Counted from the first letter of the stretch, positions 11,060-23,310 are shown. The stretch: DNA of 64,000 bases from Chinchilla lanigera (GCF_000276665.1 NW_004955469.1:11843112-11907111); one strand, 5' to 3'. The notes: generated by a model from the sequence alone, not told the origin. Numbers and translations: made by a program.

Positions 11060-11500
11060 AAACAAACTTGCCGGGCAGCTCAGCTTTAGTTTTAAATGAT
11101 GAAGCCCCTTTGTTCACAGCCAGATAATCAAATTCAGTGTATTGGAAACATGTTTCTGTCTATTCTGGTTTTTTGTTTTTTCAGTTTTAAATAAATAAGA
11201 GTTCTTTCTTTCCAAGGCAGTTTTTTATTTTCTTTGCTTCACAGCCTGATTAATGATAGGCTTGGCTCCACAAAAAGCCAAGGGAAAGGAGGCAAATAAA
11301 TGTGAAGGCCCAGACATTTCAGCTCTCGCCTGGCCTTCCCAGAGAAGTTTAACTCCCGCCGACTGCTCCTCTGTGTGAATCAGCCTCAGACCTGAGCCAG
11401 GCGCCATGGGCAGCCACGGGATAAAATGAATCTGTGGCTAAGCTAATTATCCATTCCAGTCACGCCAAACATTGTCCTGAAAAATCATGTTGAAATCACT
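11060..11500. promoter_or_regulatory. candidate conserved noncoding element
   Basis: This repeat-free stretch contains several homeodomain-type cores on a smooth AT/GC background: TAATCAAATT (11126), TTAATGATAGGC (11249) and TAATTATCCATT (11443). It has no open frame of note. The call rests on appearance and motif clustering only; no cross-species comparison was possible. Confidence 0.25.
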
Positions 11501-11549
11501 AGGATTCTACAAACTGTTCATCCTGAGTTTCTGCCATTCGATGGTACAA

Positions 11550-11740
11550 AGAGCAGTGAGAGATTTGGAGGCAGAAGGCCAGGGTTTGAGGATTGAGTCT
11601 CATCTTTCCTCGAGTGGGACTTTAGCCAAGTCACTTTCCTCTCTGAGCTCCAGCCTGCTCTTTAAAAATGGGTCACCTGCAGGCTTCTTGAAAACATTAA
11701 ATAAAGTGGGCAAAGCACAGAGCAGAAATATGGTCTGAAG
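11550..11740 (+). mobile_element. MIR SINE
   Basis: Sense-strand MIR order: GATTTGGAGGCAGAAGGCC, AGCCAAGTCACTTTCCTCTC, TTTAAAAATGGGTCACC, AAACATTAAATAAAG, GGCAAAGCACAGAGCAG. Confidence 0.75.
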
Positions 11741-11824
11741 GCTGACAAAATGCACCCACTCCTACCTGACTGTGGAAGAGATTAAATAAATGCCTTTGAA
11801 ATCCTTAAAAATGGCCCTTTCGAG

Positions 11825-11970
11825 CAGCATAGAAACACCATGGGATTTAGGGTCAAAAAGCCTCGTTTTAGGTCCTGGCCTTATGATGTTAACTAATAGA
11901 CCACACTAACTCTTCCAGGTATCAGTTAGTCCAACAGAAAATAGAGGCATGATGCCAGGTTGAAAGCACT
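11825..11970 (+). mobile_element. MIR SINE, degenerate
   Basis: Shows GGATTTAGGGTCAAAAAGCC, CCTGGCCTTATGATGTTAAC and a TCTTCCAG-GTATCAG region, in MIR order but diverged. Confidence 0.5.
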
Positions 11971-11974
11971 TTGA

Positions 11975-13765
11975 AGGGGTGGGCCCCACAGCTCCTCTTA
12001 AGGAGAGGCTTCATTGCAGGAAAGCCTCTGAGAAGTTCGCCTTAGTTATGTACATCCTAGAGGGCATGGACATAGCTGGTACTGGGGATTCAGAAAAGGG
12101 GATACGACTTCTCTGCAAGACAAAGGGGATTTGTAAAGGAAAAGGCAAAGGAAAGTATGAGCGGCAGAGGACAGCAGAGAGCTAGGGAGCTGGCCAGAGG
12201 CTGGAGCAAGGAGGATGCAACTGCCCATCCCATCCATCATGACTCAACACGGCTAGTCTCACAAAGCCACTGCATGGAAGTGGAATGCATTCGTGTGAGC
12301 TGAGGTTGAGCTTCATACCTGGTCGGTTCAGCATGGCTTAGGACAAGGAGAGAGTGAGTCTGGAAGAATCTGCAGAGACCAGCAGGGTTGGCTCAGGCCT
12401 TCCACAGCTGTCGAGGCCCCAGGTGACAACAGCAGTGGTATCAGTATGCTTGCAATAAGAAAAACAATTCTTAAAAACTTAGGAATGTTTCATTCATGTA
12501 ATTACATTTCCAAAGAATGGACTTATACTGGGCAGCTACATCTTGATATATCTCTGTTCTATTCTGCACCATTTCCCAGGGAAGCACAGAATGGCAGGGA
12601 CATCTGCCCTGGACGTTGTAGAATCAGCATCTATTTCCATTTTCAGTCTGTTAAAATTCAAATGGCAAAAGGGTGGGAAGCATTTGTTTCTGAGTCTCTG
12701 ATGGTAAAGAGGGCAGAGTTTCCAAAGTGGGGGAAAAAAATCAGAAAAGGTTTCAAGAGGAAACAGAACTAACAATTTCCCTGGCAGGTTAGTTTTATGT
12801 CACACCTGTTCCACAAGCTTCCTTACTTCTGCCTCAGTGACATTTTGCATATTTTACCCACCATGCCTTGCAATCATTTAGCTTTCAATAGGTTGCTTTC
12901 TGGCAGCTCTCCTAACCTAATTAGGTACCTACTTAAGCCAAGGGAGTAACACTTTTTTTCTGGCCAAAGTTACCTTCCCAGGATCATAAGCACATCCAGC
13001 TCGTTCGAGGCCAGAGCTTATGGTGGACATCACATATGCAGCTTGACAAAGACAGCTCCGATCTTTCATCTCTGCTGATGTCTACAGCCTATTCGATTTC
13101 CTCTGGAAAGCATTATCCATGGTATTGCCTGGCAAATTATTTATCTATTGGGTTATTGTAGTAAACCTGTAAGCAGATGGGGCTTTAGATTTTCCATCAT
13201 GTCTCAAAGAAAAATGAACAAGGAATGCAAGACATCTACAATCCCTCCTCCATCACCGTCAGCTGGCAGAAGATCAGCTTCAGCTACTCACACTGTACAC
13301 ATCTTCCACCTTTTCTCTTTTATTCTGCTACCAGGGAAAGATCTGAATTGATAGCACCTCTGATGTCAGTGTTGCCCAGATGTTGAGCCTGCTCCTCTTC
13401 CTGGGTAGACTACATGCTCTGGCCTTTCCTGGCTTTCCTGACAGGGCACAGACATTCATTTATGAACATTGGCTCTGGCTTCTCTTTGCTTTTCACCTCA
13501 TGTCCCCAGTCCTGGCCTCACCTTCAAAGCTTCTGCGCACTGTACTTGGACAGACCTAGATTCTCTTATTTTCATCAGGGTCTGTCTTTACTAAGTCGCT
13601 AATTAACTTCCGGCTCCCCAAGTTACAGAGCTTATTTGCCGACTCACAAGAGACAACCGAAGGAAGTCTTTCATTATGCTCATTAGCCACTGGGAGAATC
13701 ACACCATCTGAACTGTCAGACCCTTCAACCTACAGGAAGGAAAAAGGACTCCACTTAGATTAATA
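11975..13765. other. no gene recognised; unique-looking sequence
   Basis: About 1.8 kb without assignable repeats or exons. AT-rich patches with TAATTA-type cores occur at 12917-12925 and 13599-13608. Frames over 60 codons here are present on both strands and carry no motif. Confidence 0.45.
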
Positions 13766-13769
13766 GCAT

Positions 13770-14735
13770 TTTACTTCTGTGCAATGAGCAGCTTCTAAGG
13801 GCTTGAAACTACTGGGAGAATGTATCAAATAATGCAAGACAAACTCTTACCAAACAAATAAAAAAAAACTCTTATCGCCTAGGGAATAGGAACAACACCT
13901 GCAAACATAAAATAAATAAATTATGATACACATGAAAAGTAGAAGATAGCAAGACCAAGTTAGGTTCATTCCAAAGAGGAAAGTTGGTTTAAAAGTTTGA
14001 AAACTTGTCAATGTAACCTTTCAATTTTAAATAACAAAAGTGAAAGAAAATATGGTATATTCAACTTAATAAATGAAGAAAAGTCAACTCACAAACACCA
14101 ATTTATCATCCAAAAGAAAAAAGAAACTTTTTAATCAATGAAAAGCAGAAGAGAACATCCTTCATCTGATAAAGGATGTCTACAAAAACTCCTACAGCAA
14201 ACATTGTCTTTAATAGTGAATTGCTGAAAATTTTCTGAGACTGGGAGCAAAACCTATGATGACCACTATTTCTACTTTCCTATTGCTGATAAACTGAAAA
14301 ACAGCATGAACAAAACTGACCCCTAACTTACACCATGGACAAAACTCTACTCCAGATGAATTATAGATCTAAATATGCAAAGTAAGCAAATAAAGCTTCT
14401 AAGTAATAACACAGGAAAATTAACCTTAATGGAAGGCAGAAATGTCAAACAGGACACAAATAGCCCTAACCATTATTGAAAAACAATGACAAATTTCTTT
14501 ACATTAAAATTAGAAACTCCTCCTGCAAGCACAATATTCTTAGATAAAAGACATTATATATAACTGGAAAAATGCTTATCCAGACTATTATAAACAGCAT
14601 TTGCAAATTAATTATACAGACAACTCAATTTAAAAATGCAACAAAAGACTTGAGTAGGAATTTGACAAAGGAGATGTCCAAACAGACAAACATGGAAAAG
14701 TTTCTTAAACTCAGTAGAGGTCAAGAAAATGCACA
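13770..14735 (+). mobile_element. old L1 (L1M-like), ORF2 fragment, left part
   Basis: The sense order of degraded ORF2 blocks is clear: the CCAAAGAGGAAAGTTGGTTTAA region, GATAAAGGATGTCTACAAAA with ACTCCTACAGCAAACATTG, then the TGAATTATAGATCTAAATATG region and ACATGGAAAAG before the break. In intact L1s these lie in the reverse transcriptase and C-terminal parts of ORF2. The reading frame is destroyed by many stops and shifts. The part is interrupted at 14735 by a younger L1 and resumes at 16326. Confidence 0.8.
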
Positions 14736-16315
14736 AAACAATCTTAAAATTTATATGGAACCAGAGGAAGCCTAGAACAGCAAAAGCAGTTCTGGGCAAC
14801 AAGGGCAAGGCAGGGAGCATCACAATCCCTGATATGAAGTTATACTTCAGAGTTACCATGATAAAAACAGCATGGTATTGGAAAAAAAAAAAAAAACAGG
14901 CCTGAAGATCAATGAAACAGATTACAAGATACAGAAACAACTCCAAGCATGCTCAGCTACCTTATCTTTGACAAAAAGGCCAAACATCTTCACTGGAAGA
15001 AAGATAGCCTCTTTAATAAATGGTGCTGGGAAAACTCTGTTTCCACATGCCAAAAATTGAACCTGGGCCTATATCTCTCACCATACATGAAACTAAAATT
15101 GAAATGGATCAAAGATCTAAATATAAAAACTTAATCCGATGGAAGGTAGATTAGGTAAATCTTGAAGACATAGGTGTAGGTAGACACTATAAACAAAACC
15201 CTGATCACACAGGAAATAATACAAAGAAACAACAAGTGGGATCACATCAAATTAGAAAGATTTTGCACATAGAGTAACCCACCAAGGGAGTGAGAACAAA
15301 CCTATAGAATGGGGAAAAAATTTACCAGCTACTCCTCAAAAGACTAACATCTAGAATACTTAAAGAGCTCAGAGCAATCAGGTCCCCCAAGTTTAAAAAC
15401 CCAGTCCAAAAATGGGCATTTGAGATGGTTGGATGTTTCTCAGATGAAGAAGTAAAAACACCAAATAAAATGCTCAACATCACTGGTCATTCAAGAAACG
15501 GAAATTAAAACAACACTGAGACCCTATCTTACTCCAAAAAGAATGGCTATCAACAAGAAAGCAACCAATAACAAATACTGCCAAGGGTGTGTGTGGGGGA
15601 AAAAGCCATTTCTATTGCTGGTGGGAGTGTAAACTGGTACAATCACTGTGGAGGTCAGTATGAGGATTCCTCAAGAAACTAGAACTAGAAGTTCAATTTG
15701 ACCAGTTAGTCCCCTTCAAGGTATCTTCCCCAGAGTTAAAAGCATCATACCACAGTGATACATGCATACCCTTGTTTATAGCACCACAATTTATAATAGC
15801 TGAATCTTGGAAACAGCCAATATGTCCATCAAAAGATGAATGGGTTTTAAAAAGTGGTATTTATATACAGTGGAGTGCTACTCCACCATAAAGAAGGATA
15901 AATTTGAATCATTTGTAGGAAAATGGATGCACCTTGAGATCATAATCTGAAATAAATCAGACACACAAGTTTAAATATTGCATTGCTTCTCTTGAGTGAC
16001 AAAATCAAAGGGTAAACAAGGAGCATAATGAAGGATAGATTTAGGGAAGTAGGAAGAACATGTTCAAACAGGAAGGGGAGCAGGTAAGGGGGAAGGGGGA
16101 AGGAAAGGAAGAGAAAAGGAAAAAAAGAAATGGAAGGAAAGATGGAAACAAAGTCTTTGTTAATGAGAAGGGGAAGAAGAGTTGAAGAGGGAAGAGGAGA
16201 ATGGGAAAAACAAGGAGAGTTGAGATGTGTCATGTACAGGTACAAACTATGATAAATGTGATCAATATATATGACAAATATGTACAAACAAAGAGAATAA
16301 AGTTTTAAAAAAAAT
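14736..16315 (+). mobile_element. L1-A element, 5'-truncated, nested in an older L1
   Basis: A 1.58-kb 5'-truncated L1 contains the ORF2 C-terminal region (AAATTTATATGGAACCAGA at 14748; a GGTGCTGGGAAAAC box; ATCAAAGATCTAAATAT; CTGGTGGGAGTGTAAACTGG; TATACAGTGGAGTGCTACTC). The 3' UTR follows with the strongly purine-rich tract typical of L1 (16065-16220), then AATAAA (16296-16301) and an A-rich end. The flanks carry a near-identical 10-bp duplication (AAAATGCACA at 14726-14735, AAAATTCACA at 16316-16325), as expected of target-primed insertion. Short open frames remain (14572-14775, 14872-15060) but ORF2 is broken; it is a dead copy. Confidence 0.87.
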
Positions 16316-16325
16316 AAAATTCACA

Positions 16326-17295
16326 TTAAAACCACAGTACAACATCATTACACTTCCAGAATGAACACAGTTTTAGGAATTGACCACTCCAAGTGTTCAT
16401 GGGTGTGGATTAACCAAACTTCTGCACTGCTGGTGAGGGGTATCAGTTGGCATCACCATCAGAAGAAAGTGGCAATACCTACTAAAATTGAATATATACA
16501 TGTTCAACAAGACACATTTACATATGTGCAAGCCATTTACATATTACATACACATTTACATATATACATGCTCCAACAAGACACAAAGTTGAATATGTTC
16601 ATGTCCAACAGGACACATTTACATATGTGCACTGAAAGGCATGTACAAGAATGTCCACAGCAGCACTGTCCATAACAGCCCCCAAACAGGATCATTTCTA
16701 ATATTAATCAATCAAAGCATGGAAAAATGCACTGATACACTCACAGTAAAATACTACACAACAGCAGAAATGAATGAACCACTACTACACCAACAATAAG
16801 GACAGATATTACAAACATGATGCTGAGCTTAAGAAGCCAAGCTTAAAACAATACATGTTCTGTAATTCCATTTACATAAGATTCAAATGTTGGCAAAATG
16901 AACCTGTGACACTGCAAGTCCATCTCCCAGGGTGTTTATTCTCTTCTATTTATAGATGTGGGCAGTAGCTGCATAGATGTGTTCACTGTGATATTTATCA
17001 AGCTGCAGTGGTATACAGAGGTGGGAGGCCGTGGGAGCTGTCTGCTCCAGCAGAGATGAGCATTTTATCACTGACATTGTTGAGAATACCTAATGCATTG
17101 TAGTACTAAAAAACAGGCTGCCTGCTTTTCTCTTATGCTTAAATACTCTGCAGGCAGTGAACCCCCTTATTTCCTGAAGCTGGGATAAACTGTTCTCAGC
17201 ATCTCCACTACTACATGTCACACTGTGCACTTAGGATTTGAACAATATCTGTGTGCATGCTACACATCAATAAATATGCTTATTTTAAATTTTTA
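16326..17295 (+). mobile_element. old L1 (L1M-like), ORF2 end and 3' UTR, right part
   Basis: Continues the element broken at 14735: ATTAAAACCACAG, ATCATTACAC, GGTGTGGATTAACC, TGCACTGCTGGTGAGGGGTA, then ACAGCAGAAATGAATGAACC. It ends with an old L1 tail near 17270-17290 (CATCAATAAATATGCTTATT). The join with the left part reconstitutes the conserved ORF2 order, showing that the L1-A copy landed inside this one. Confidence 0.75.
16490..16645 (+). repeat. 101-bp tandem duplication inside the old L1
   Basis: The box GAATAT...CATGT-CAACA-GACACATTTACATATGTGC occurs from 16490 and again from 16591. A partial third copy (ACATGCTCCAACAAGACACAAAG) lies between them. Confidence 0.75.
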
Positions 17296-17299
17296 ATGG

Positions 17300-18090
17300 T
17301 AGCCATTAAAAGAATACAATCCATCTCTTCTAAATGAGAAAAATCAACTCAATGAGAAATGAGAAAATATTAACCCAAATCCACTTTGTGATACTGGCTC
17401 ACTCTGAGAAATGGAACTTCAATTTTATCTATGTGTACATAATGAAAAACATTTGAACCAAGGGCCACCTATATCAAAGTCATGTCTCTGGGAGGGATAA
17501 TAAAGACAAACTCTATAATGGTGTGTAGTATGGGCACAGAGAAAAGATGTCATTCACAAACAAGAAAGGAGTTAACAAAGAAAATGCCGGTGGTGTCCCA
17601 AAGTTCCATTCTCCCATAAGAGGTTCCAAAGGTCAGGGCAGGTACAAAGAAGGCCGCCTGCAAAGGCACATGGTGAGGAGGAGGAACTGCTCCAAGCTTG
17701 TGCCATGGGGAACCAGACCTATGGGAGGTGCTTCTGAGAAGCCCTCCGACTTGGAGCAGTTACCATGCAGCTTCTGCCTTGAGGTTGGGTGAAGCTGAAG
17801 GAGTGAAGTTGGTGTATCAGGGCATCTACAACCTCCAGTATGTCAACTTTCACCAGCAAAAGGCCTGGCAAAATGAGTCACGTCTGAAGAAAGGGAGGCC
17901 CACTTACCCACTCATGGTAGGTTAATAACGGAAAACCTAATCTTCATGGCAGTTTTCAAAGCACATTCAAATATAAAATCTTGTTTTATGACTTGAGCTT
18001 CTATAGAACTGGCAAAACTATGCATTTTTCATTTTTTATAATAAAAATAGTAAATATTTATCATAAAATTTAGAAAGGGGAAAGAAAAAA
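17300..18090. other. no gene recognised
   Basis: A frame at 17547-17792 (81 codons) starts in a plausible ATG context but is basic, has no domain I recognise and no splice or promoter support. I do not call it a gene. Confidence 0.4.
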
Positions 18091-18094
18091 ATTA

Positions 18095-18185
18095 CTTATT
18101 TTAAAGATGAGTAATATGAGACTCAAAGAAGCAAACTACCTAATCCAAAGACACAGGGCTAGTGAATGAGAAGCACGGGCCTACA
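18095..18185 (-). mobile_element. MIR fragment, antisense
   Basis: Contains AAAGATGAGTAATATGAGACTC, AAGCAAACTACCTAATCC and ACACAGGGCTAGTGAATGAG, the usual reverse-strand MIR landmarks. Confidence 0.7.
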
Positions 18186-18189
18186 ACAA

Positions 18190-19095
18190 AAACTTCCTGA
18201 TACTCTGTTTCCAGCTTAGATGACTTTGAGAAACAAAGCAGGGTCACTTCTGTGTCACACTTCCACCAAAGCAAGTCTCAAAGTCTCCACCAAACAGCCA
18301 CAAAGGCTGCTGCTGGGGAGTTGGGATTGGTGGCACATTTACACAGGCAAGCAAAGGGCTTCTCACTGTGCCTCCTGTCTTTGCACAGTGCATGAGTAGG
18401 GACCTGGCAGAAACCAGATGGCCCCACCTATAGGGGGTAAGAAAACGAGAAGACTGTTTACAAAAGTGTGGAAATTTCTTTTTAAAAATCTCATGAAAGG
18501 AGAACAAAACTTCCTGGGTAAAAAAAACAGTGGGAGCCAAGCCTGAAAAACTCTGGGTCTCTAGGACAGGAACTCAGTCCCCAAGCAGAAAGGGAGTTAG
18601 AATAGACACCTCAAACTTCCTTTTCTCCTGGAACTGAACTGCCCATGTCACTCAGGTATTGACATCAACCACATGGAGAGGAATCCAGAGAAAGCCCCAG
18701 AACAGGCTCCTAGGAAAAGGACAAGAGGAATAAATATAGGACATCTGGGATGAATTAGCTCATTTCTTCATCTTATGGGAAGCCAAAGAGGCTGATCCTG
18801 GACTGGAATGACTTATATAAGTAACATCAGAACTCAGAACTATTCATTGGGTCTGTAGCAGAGGGATCAACAATAGCCTACAGGCTAAGACCAGCTCTTG
18901 TTCTGTTTCCACAGTGTGTATACAGTAGTTGTGTTGTATGGGGCTGCAGTCATCCCTTTCTGTACCTGGATTATATGTGTGAGGCTTTCATGCTCCAATA
19001 GCCATACTGAGTTTTTATAAGAGATACTGTATGGCCTGCAGAGCCCAAAATATTTATTAGTTGGCCCTTCTCGTGAAAAGTCTACCAACTTCTAG
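18190..19095. other. no gene recognised
   Basis: Unique-looking sequence with no repeat or exon I can support. Confidence 0.45.
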
Positions 19096-19099
19096 ACTA

Positions 19100-19270
19100 C
19101 AGAAATCATATTCATTTAACATTCATTCTACATGTATTGGAATGCCTATTATTAAAAGATACTATTTCAGACCCTGGAGATATAGCAGTGAACAAAACAA
19201 AAACAAAACTCTGCCCTTGTAAAGCTTATATGTGTAGAAGGGAGGGGCTACAAAATAAATAAGGTAGTCA
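19100..19270. mobile_element. L2-class fragment
   Basis: Shows CATTCATTCTACATGTATTG, CCCTGGAGATATAGCAGTGA, ACAAAACAAAAACAAAACTC, CTGCCCTTGTAAAGCTTATA. This order is common to L2-derived remnants; the strand relative to the family consensus was not settled. Confidence 0.65.
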
Positions 19271-19275
19271 TAGAG

Positions 19276-19705
19276 TGTCTTAGTCACTTTTCTCGTTGCT
19301 GAGACAAAATACTTGATACCCAAAGTTAAAGGAGGAAAGATTTATTTAGCCCACAGTTTATAGAAATTTCAGTTTATAGAAATTTCAGTCCATAGTCAGC
19401 TGGCTCCAAGGCAGCATGGCATGGGAGGGGGTATCACAGAGGAGAAACTGTTCATGGCATGGCAGGCAGAAGGCAGCAAAGTACCAAGCAGCTGCAGCAG
19501 GCCTGCCTTCCTTCTGTCCCTCTATATTCCAACCAGGATACAAGCCTATTGACTGACACCACCCACACCTAGAGTGTGGCTTCCATTATCCACACCTTAA
19601 ATCCCATTATCACACTTTTAATCTCCATTCACACACCCTAATCCAGCCACCTTCAAAACTCAACCTATGAGCCTTCAAGGGCACACCTAGACACAAACTG
19701 TAACA
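19276..19705 (-). mobile_element. ERVL-MaLR solo LTR, antisense
   Basis: Runs from TGTCTTAGTCACTTTTCTCG to GACACAAACTGTAACA, the reverse complement of the sense LTR at 2988. The middle carries AGGAGGAAAGATTTATTTAG and CAGTCCATAGTCAGCTGGCTCC, shared with the copies at 25988, 35686, 42711 and 50995. An 18-bp piece ending in AATTTCAGT is duplicated at 19361-19390, a small private tandem duplication. Confidence 0.82.
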
Positions 19706-19799
19706 TAGAATTTACAACTCCATGAACGCTGCTATGAGAAAAAAGTTAAGAGGTCACACGTGCTGATAAGTGAGGTAAGGCTACAACAGAATGCATATT

Positions 19800-19985
19800 A
19801 TGCCTTATCTTTAATCACCTCACTGAACCTCAACCCCATTTCAGGAAGGTAAAGCTCTCTCAGCTCCTCCTATAAAAAGGAAAAGGAGACTGACACTCTG
19901 GCCCAAGGCCACATGGCTAACTGATGATTTTTCTGGGATTTGAACCCATGTGTGTCTGCTCCAAAGTTCTAACTTGTATCACAAC
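19800..19985 (-). mobile_element. MIR SINE, antisense
   Basis: Contains AAAAAGGAAAAGGAGACTGA, GGCCCAAGGCCACATGGCTAA, then GGGATTTGAACCCATGTG in MIR reverse order. Confidence 0.8.
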
Positions 19986-20039
19986 AACAAACCCACCTCC
20001 CAGAAAGGAGAGTACAAGTTCAGAAAAGCAAAGCAACTT

Positions 20040-20170
20040 CCAGGGAGCTCTCTTTAATGCTGAGAGGTAGCTAGAGTTAGATATCTTTATCCTCCTGAAG
20101 GTGACTTACCCAAATTTAGCTGTGAGTTACCAGCCAAGCAAGGATTAGAACTCAGATCTTCTGAAGCCAA
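20040..20170 (-). mobile_element. MIR SINE, antisense
   Basis: Shows TTTATCCTCCTGAAGGTGA, CTTACCCAAATTTAGCTGTG, GCAAGGATTAGAACTCAGAT and CTTCTGAAGCC in reverse order. Confidence 0.65.
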
Positions 20171-20174
20171 ACAA

Positions 20175-21780
20175 ATGCATTTAAGATCTACCATAACCAA
20201 ACAGGATTCTTTTGTAGGAAAGGTTTTGAGGAGTTCATCAGAAGTGAGGAAATCTCAAGACAAGAAGTACTGCTTACACCAAAACATATTTGCTTACAGA
20301 TACAATTAAATAAGTAAACATAAAATGGTAATGGTACTAAGCACATACTTGCCAAAAGATGGCATAAAGATTCTAACATCGAAGTTATTAGCTTGTCCAG
20401 GTCAAAGCATCAAATATCTGTAATCAACTGTTCTCCCACCTTCCAGAGGCCAAATTGTAATCACCTTTGCATAAGATATAGGTGTGGATTGTGAGAAAGA
20501 GCAGTGAACATCTAGGGATGTATAACCACAAAAACAAATTTTTCTCTCTCTAGTGTCCATCCCAGGATGGCATCAACGTCTGCTCTCAGATTGTATGGTC
20601 TAGGGAGCTGTAAGTAGGAAGTCCAGCATCATAAAAAGCCTGCCATTGATTCTCCCTCCAGTTAATGAAGTCCCTAGGCTAGGAGAGCTATTAAATTTCA
20701 GTGCCAATATTAGTACCTTTTCCTGATTGTAGTGATTCAACAGCCCCCAGTGAGGATGAATCACAGGAAGAGTTGAAAAGCTGAATGTGGCCCTGGAGTC
20801 CAGGCTGTCATGTTCATGGACACACCTGGCATTCATACCAGTCACACAGCTGGGCCCTTTGACTAAGTATCCTCAGCATCATCCCATTTGGCCACATCAT
20901 CCCAGCCATGGCTGTTTAGTCCTGGGCCTCAAAGCCAGGACACACCAAGGTCAAGGCTGTACTTTGAACAGATGAAGAAAGAGAAGATGTGCCAGGGACC
21001 ATGAGAAGCTATGAAATGTATGTCGTGGATGTCCTCCATGGTTATTCCGACCCAAGGAAGAGAGAGAAAAGCATACTGGGAAAGTCGAAAGATGAAAGAC
21101 CTGAATTAAAGATTAAGCAACAAAGAAAATAGCATAAGTGGTCTTTGGGAAATACAGTTTGATAGAGAATGGCAAGGAAGAGAATGAGATTTTTTAACAT
21201 GGCATACCTTGCGAGAGAAGGGGCAGTTTTAAAAGGGAGCTGCACCCAGACAGACCATAGCACCACCACTCCCGACTTCCACTGCTAACAGCGATCCCCA
21301 TAGCACATTCTTTATTGGCACTACCCACCTTCTGAAAGACATGCACCACCTGCTGGCCAAGAGTGGACAACTGATCCCAGAGGCCTCCATTTCCTCCAAG
21401 AATGACCACCAATATGAAATTCAGAAAAGAGAGCCCAGCTGGGGGTTTACAGTCTGAGGCTGTACCCTGCAGAGGCCACCATGAGCCCTGTGTAAATAGA
21501 TGTAGGAACAGATGCAGAGGAGAAGAGAGAGAGGTCTGCACAACCCTGGGGACGGAGAAGAGCAGGCTGATAGCACCAGTTCCTCCGGAGTCCTAGAAAA
21601 GCCAAGTTTCATCATCAGACAGCTCCTTAGGGCTTGAGCTTCTTTGAATGAGTTTTCTTCCTTAAAATTGGGCTGTGCTAGACTATTAGCTTTTGTCCTC
21701 CACTGTCCTTTGTAGAGTGCTACAGATGAAGGGAAGATAATAACTTTTTTAAGAAAAAAATTTAAAGGAAATATAGCAGG
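20175..21780. other. no gene recognised
   Basis: About 1.6 kb of unique-looking sequence. Frames on the minus strand (21194-21541 and 21421-21789) overlap each other in different frames and lack any domain. Confidence 0.45.
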
Positions 21781-21784
21781 AAAA

Positions 21785-21920
21785 GACATGCTGTCTTGGA
21801 ATCAGTGGGCCTGAGTCCATAATCAGGCTCGGAACTATTTCACGGTGTGACTTTAGACAAGTTGTAACTGCTCTTCTGGCACTGATATTCTCATCGATAA
21901 AAAGATCAATGGCTCCCAGT
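21785..21920 (+). mobile_element. MIR SINE
   Basis: Sense MIR order: GTCTTGGAATCAGTGGGCCT, GAGTCCATAATCAGGCTCGG, GTGACTTTAGACAAGTTG, GATATTCTCATCGATAAAAA. Confidence 0.75.
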
Positions 21921-22304
21921 CTGAAGTCCATGAACTCATTCTAGAGGTCCTGTGGTAATAATAGGGTCTCATAGTATCACACACCACCAAACTCCTAATA
22001 GAAAGTATTTTTTCTGACAGGATGTGGAGGGCTCTGGAACATATACTCTGCAAGGCATTCCACATACAGCAGCTCTATTGACAAAGGGTGAGTTCTTAGG
22101 AAAGAGGGGCTACAGCTAACACATGCCATACAAGTAATAGGAACAGTCTGCTACAGAAGTCCCCAGAAGACAGAGGCAAATGCTAGAACTGCTGCTTGTT
22201 CAAGTTGGAAGTGGTCTCAGAGTTCACATTAGGTGATCTATTCAATTCCATAGCCTTTCACTCCTTCATTTGCCAAAGGAGAGGTGTGGTTGCATTTTAG
22301 CTTT

Positions 22305-22685
22305 GTGTTTTAGTTCTCCATTGCTGTATAAGAAATTGTCACAATCTTAGGAGCTTAAAATAAGATCCACAGCTCTCAAGTCAGAAGTCCCAGGCAGTGG
22401 CATGGTTGGATTCTCTACCAGGATAGTAAAAGACTGACATCCAGGTATCAGTCCAAGAAAACTCTGCTCTTACAGAGGCTCCTGTGATTTGCTTAGGCCC
22501 ACCAGATACTGTAATAGCCTATATGGAGATAAAATGATCTGTAATGTTAATTGTGTCTGCAAAACCCCCTTTGCCACCTTCAATAACATAACCCCAGGAA
22601 GATCACTGAGCGTGTAGTTTGTGGGGACCATCTCAGAACTCCAGCTAACACAATATGTCCTAGTTATTATGATTCCAAACATTTC
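22305..22685 (-). mobile_element. MLT1-class MaLR LTR, antisense
   Basis: Starts TGTGTTTTAGTTCTCCATTG, then CTGTATAAGAAATTGTCACA, TAGGAGCTTAAAATAAGA, CTCAAGTCAGAAGTCCCAGG; the right part includes CAAAACCCCCTTTGCCACC. This is the classic MLT1 start read from the reverse strand. Confidence 0.72.
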
Positions 22686-22689
22686 TTCT

Positions 22690-23185
22690 CTTTCTTTCTC
22701 CGCTTGTTATTACATGAGCGAGGATATCAGCCTCCCTTACTTCATCTGACCCTAACATCACTGCACCATAATGTCAGGGTGTTTATGATTCAGCGGAGTT
22801 ATTTGTTAAATACGTATAAAATATCATTACTTGAAGGTAAAGGAGAGAAGAAATAAATGTCACTGGGTTGTACGAAAAATCAACTTCTACCCTACTGAGC
22901 CCCTGAACAACAACAAGGAGGAATCCCCTCACTTTTAAGATTTTAGAATTACATTTGTCAAAGCATTTTCTGCAGACCATAAATTCTTCCAGGAGTCTCT
23001 TAATAAAGAAGCTCTGTGGTCAAATCAGTTTTAAAACTCTTACAACATACATCCTCAACCACTGCCCATCCTGGACTCCAACCCCTATGGTAACATAATA
23101 TATGAACACACAGGAAACTCTGAAATTAACAAAGGTTGACTGATCACAAATCCCTCTGATCTTGTGTTTTTAATTATTCCTACCT
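22690..23185. other. no gene recognised
   Basis: Unique-looking sequence between MLT1 and L2 remnants; nothing assignable. Confidence 0.45.
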
Positions 23186-23189
23186 TTTA

Positions 23190-23310
23190 TAACTAGATTA
23201 TAAGCCCCATGAGAACACAGATTTTTTTTAACACCCTACAGTAATCCAATGCCTTGAATAGAGCTGGGTGCATAGTAGTGGTTCAGCAAATGGTTACTGA
23301 GAACATGAAT
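23190..23310 (+). mobile_element. L2 LINE 3' end
   Basis: Carries TAGATTATAAGCCCCATGAG, AACACAGATTTTTTTTAACA, ACAGTAATCCAATGCCTTGA, GGTGCATAGTAGTGGTTCAG, CAAATGGTTACTGAGAACAT, in the usual L2 terminal order. Confidence 0.75.

Noticed and set aside
17547..17792. 81-codon frame as a retroposed gene
   Set aside because: It has no recognisable protein family, no poly(A) tail and no TSD around it.
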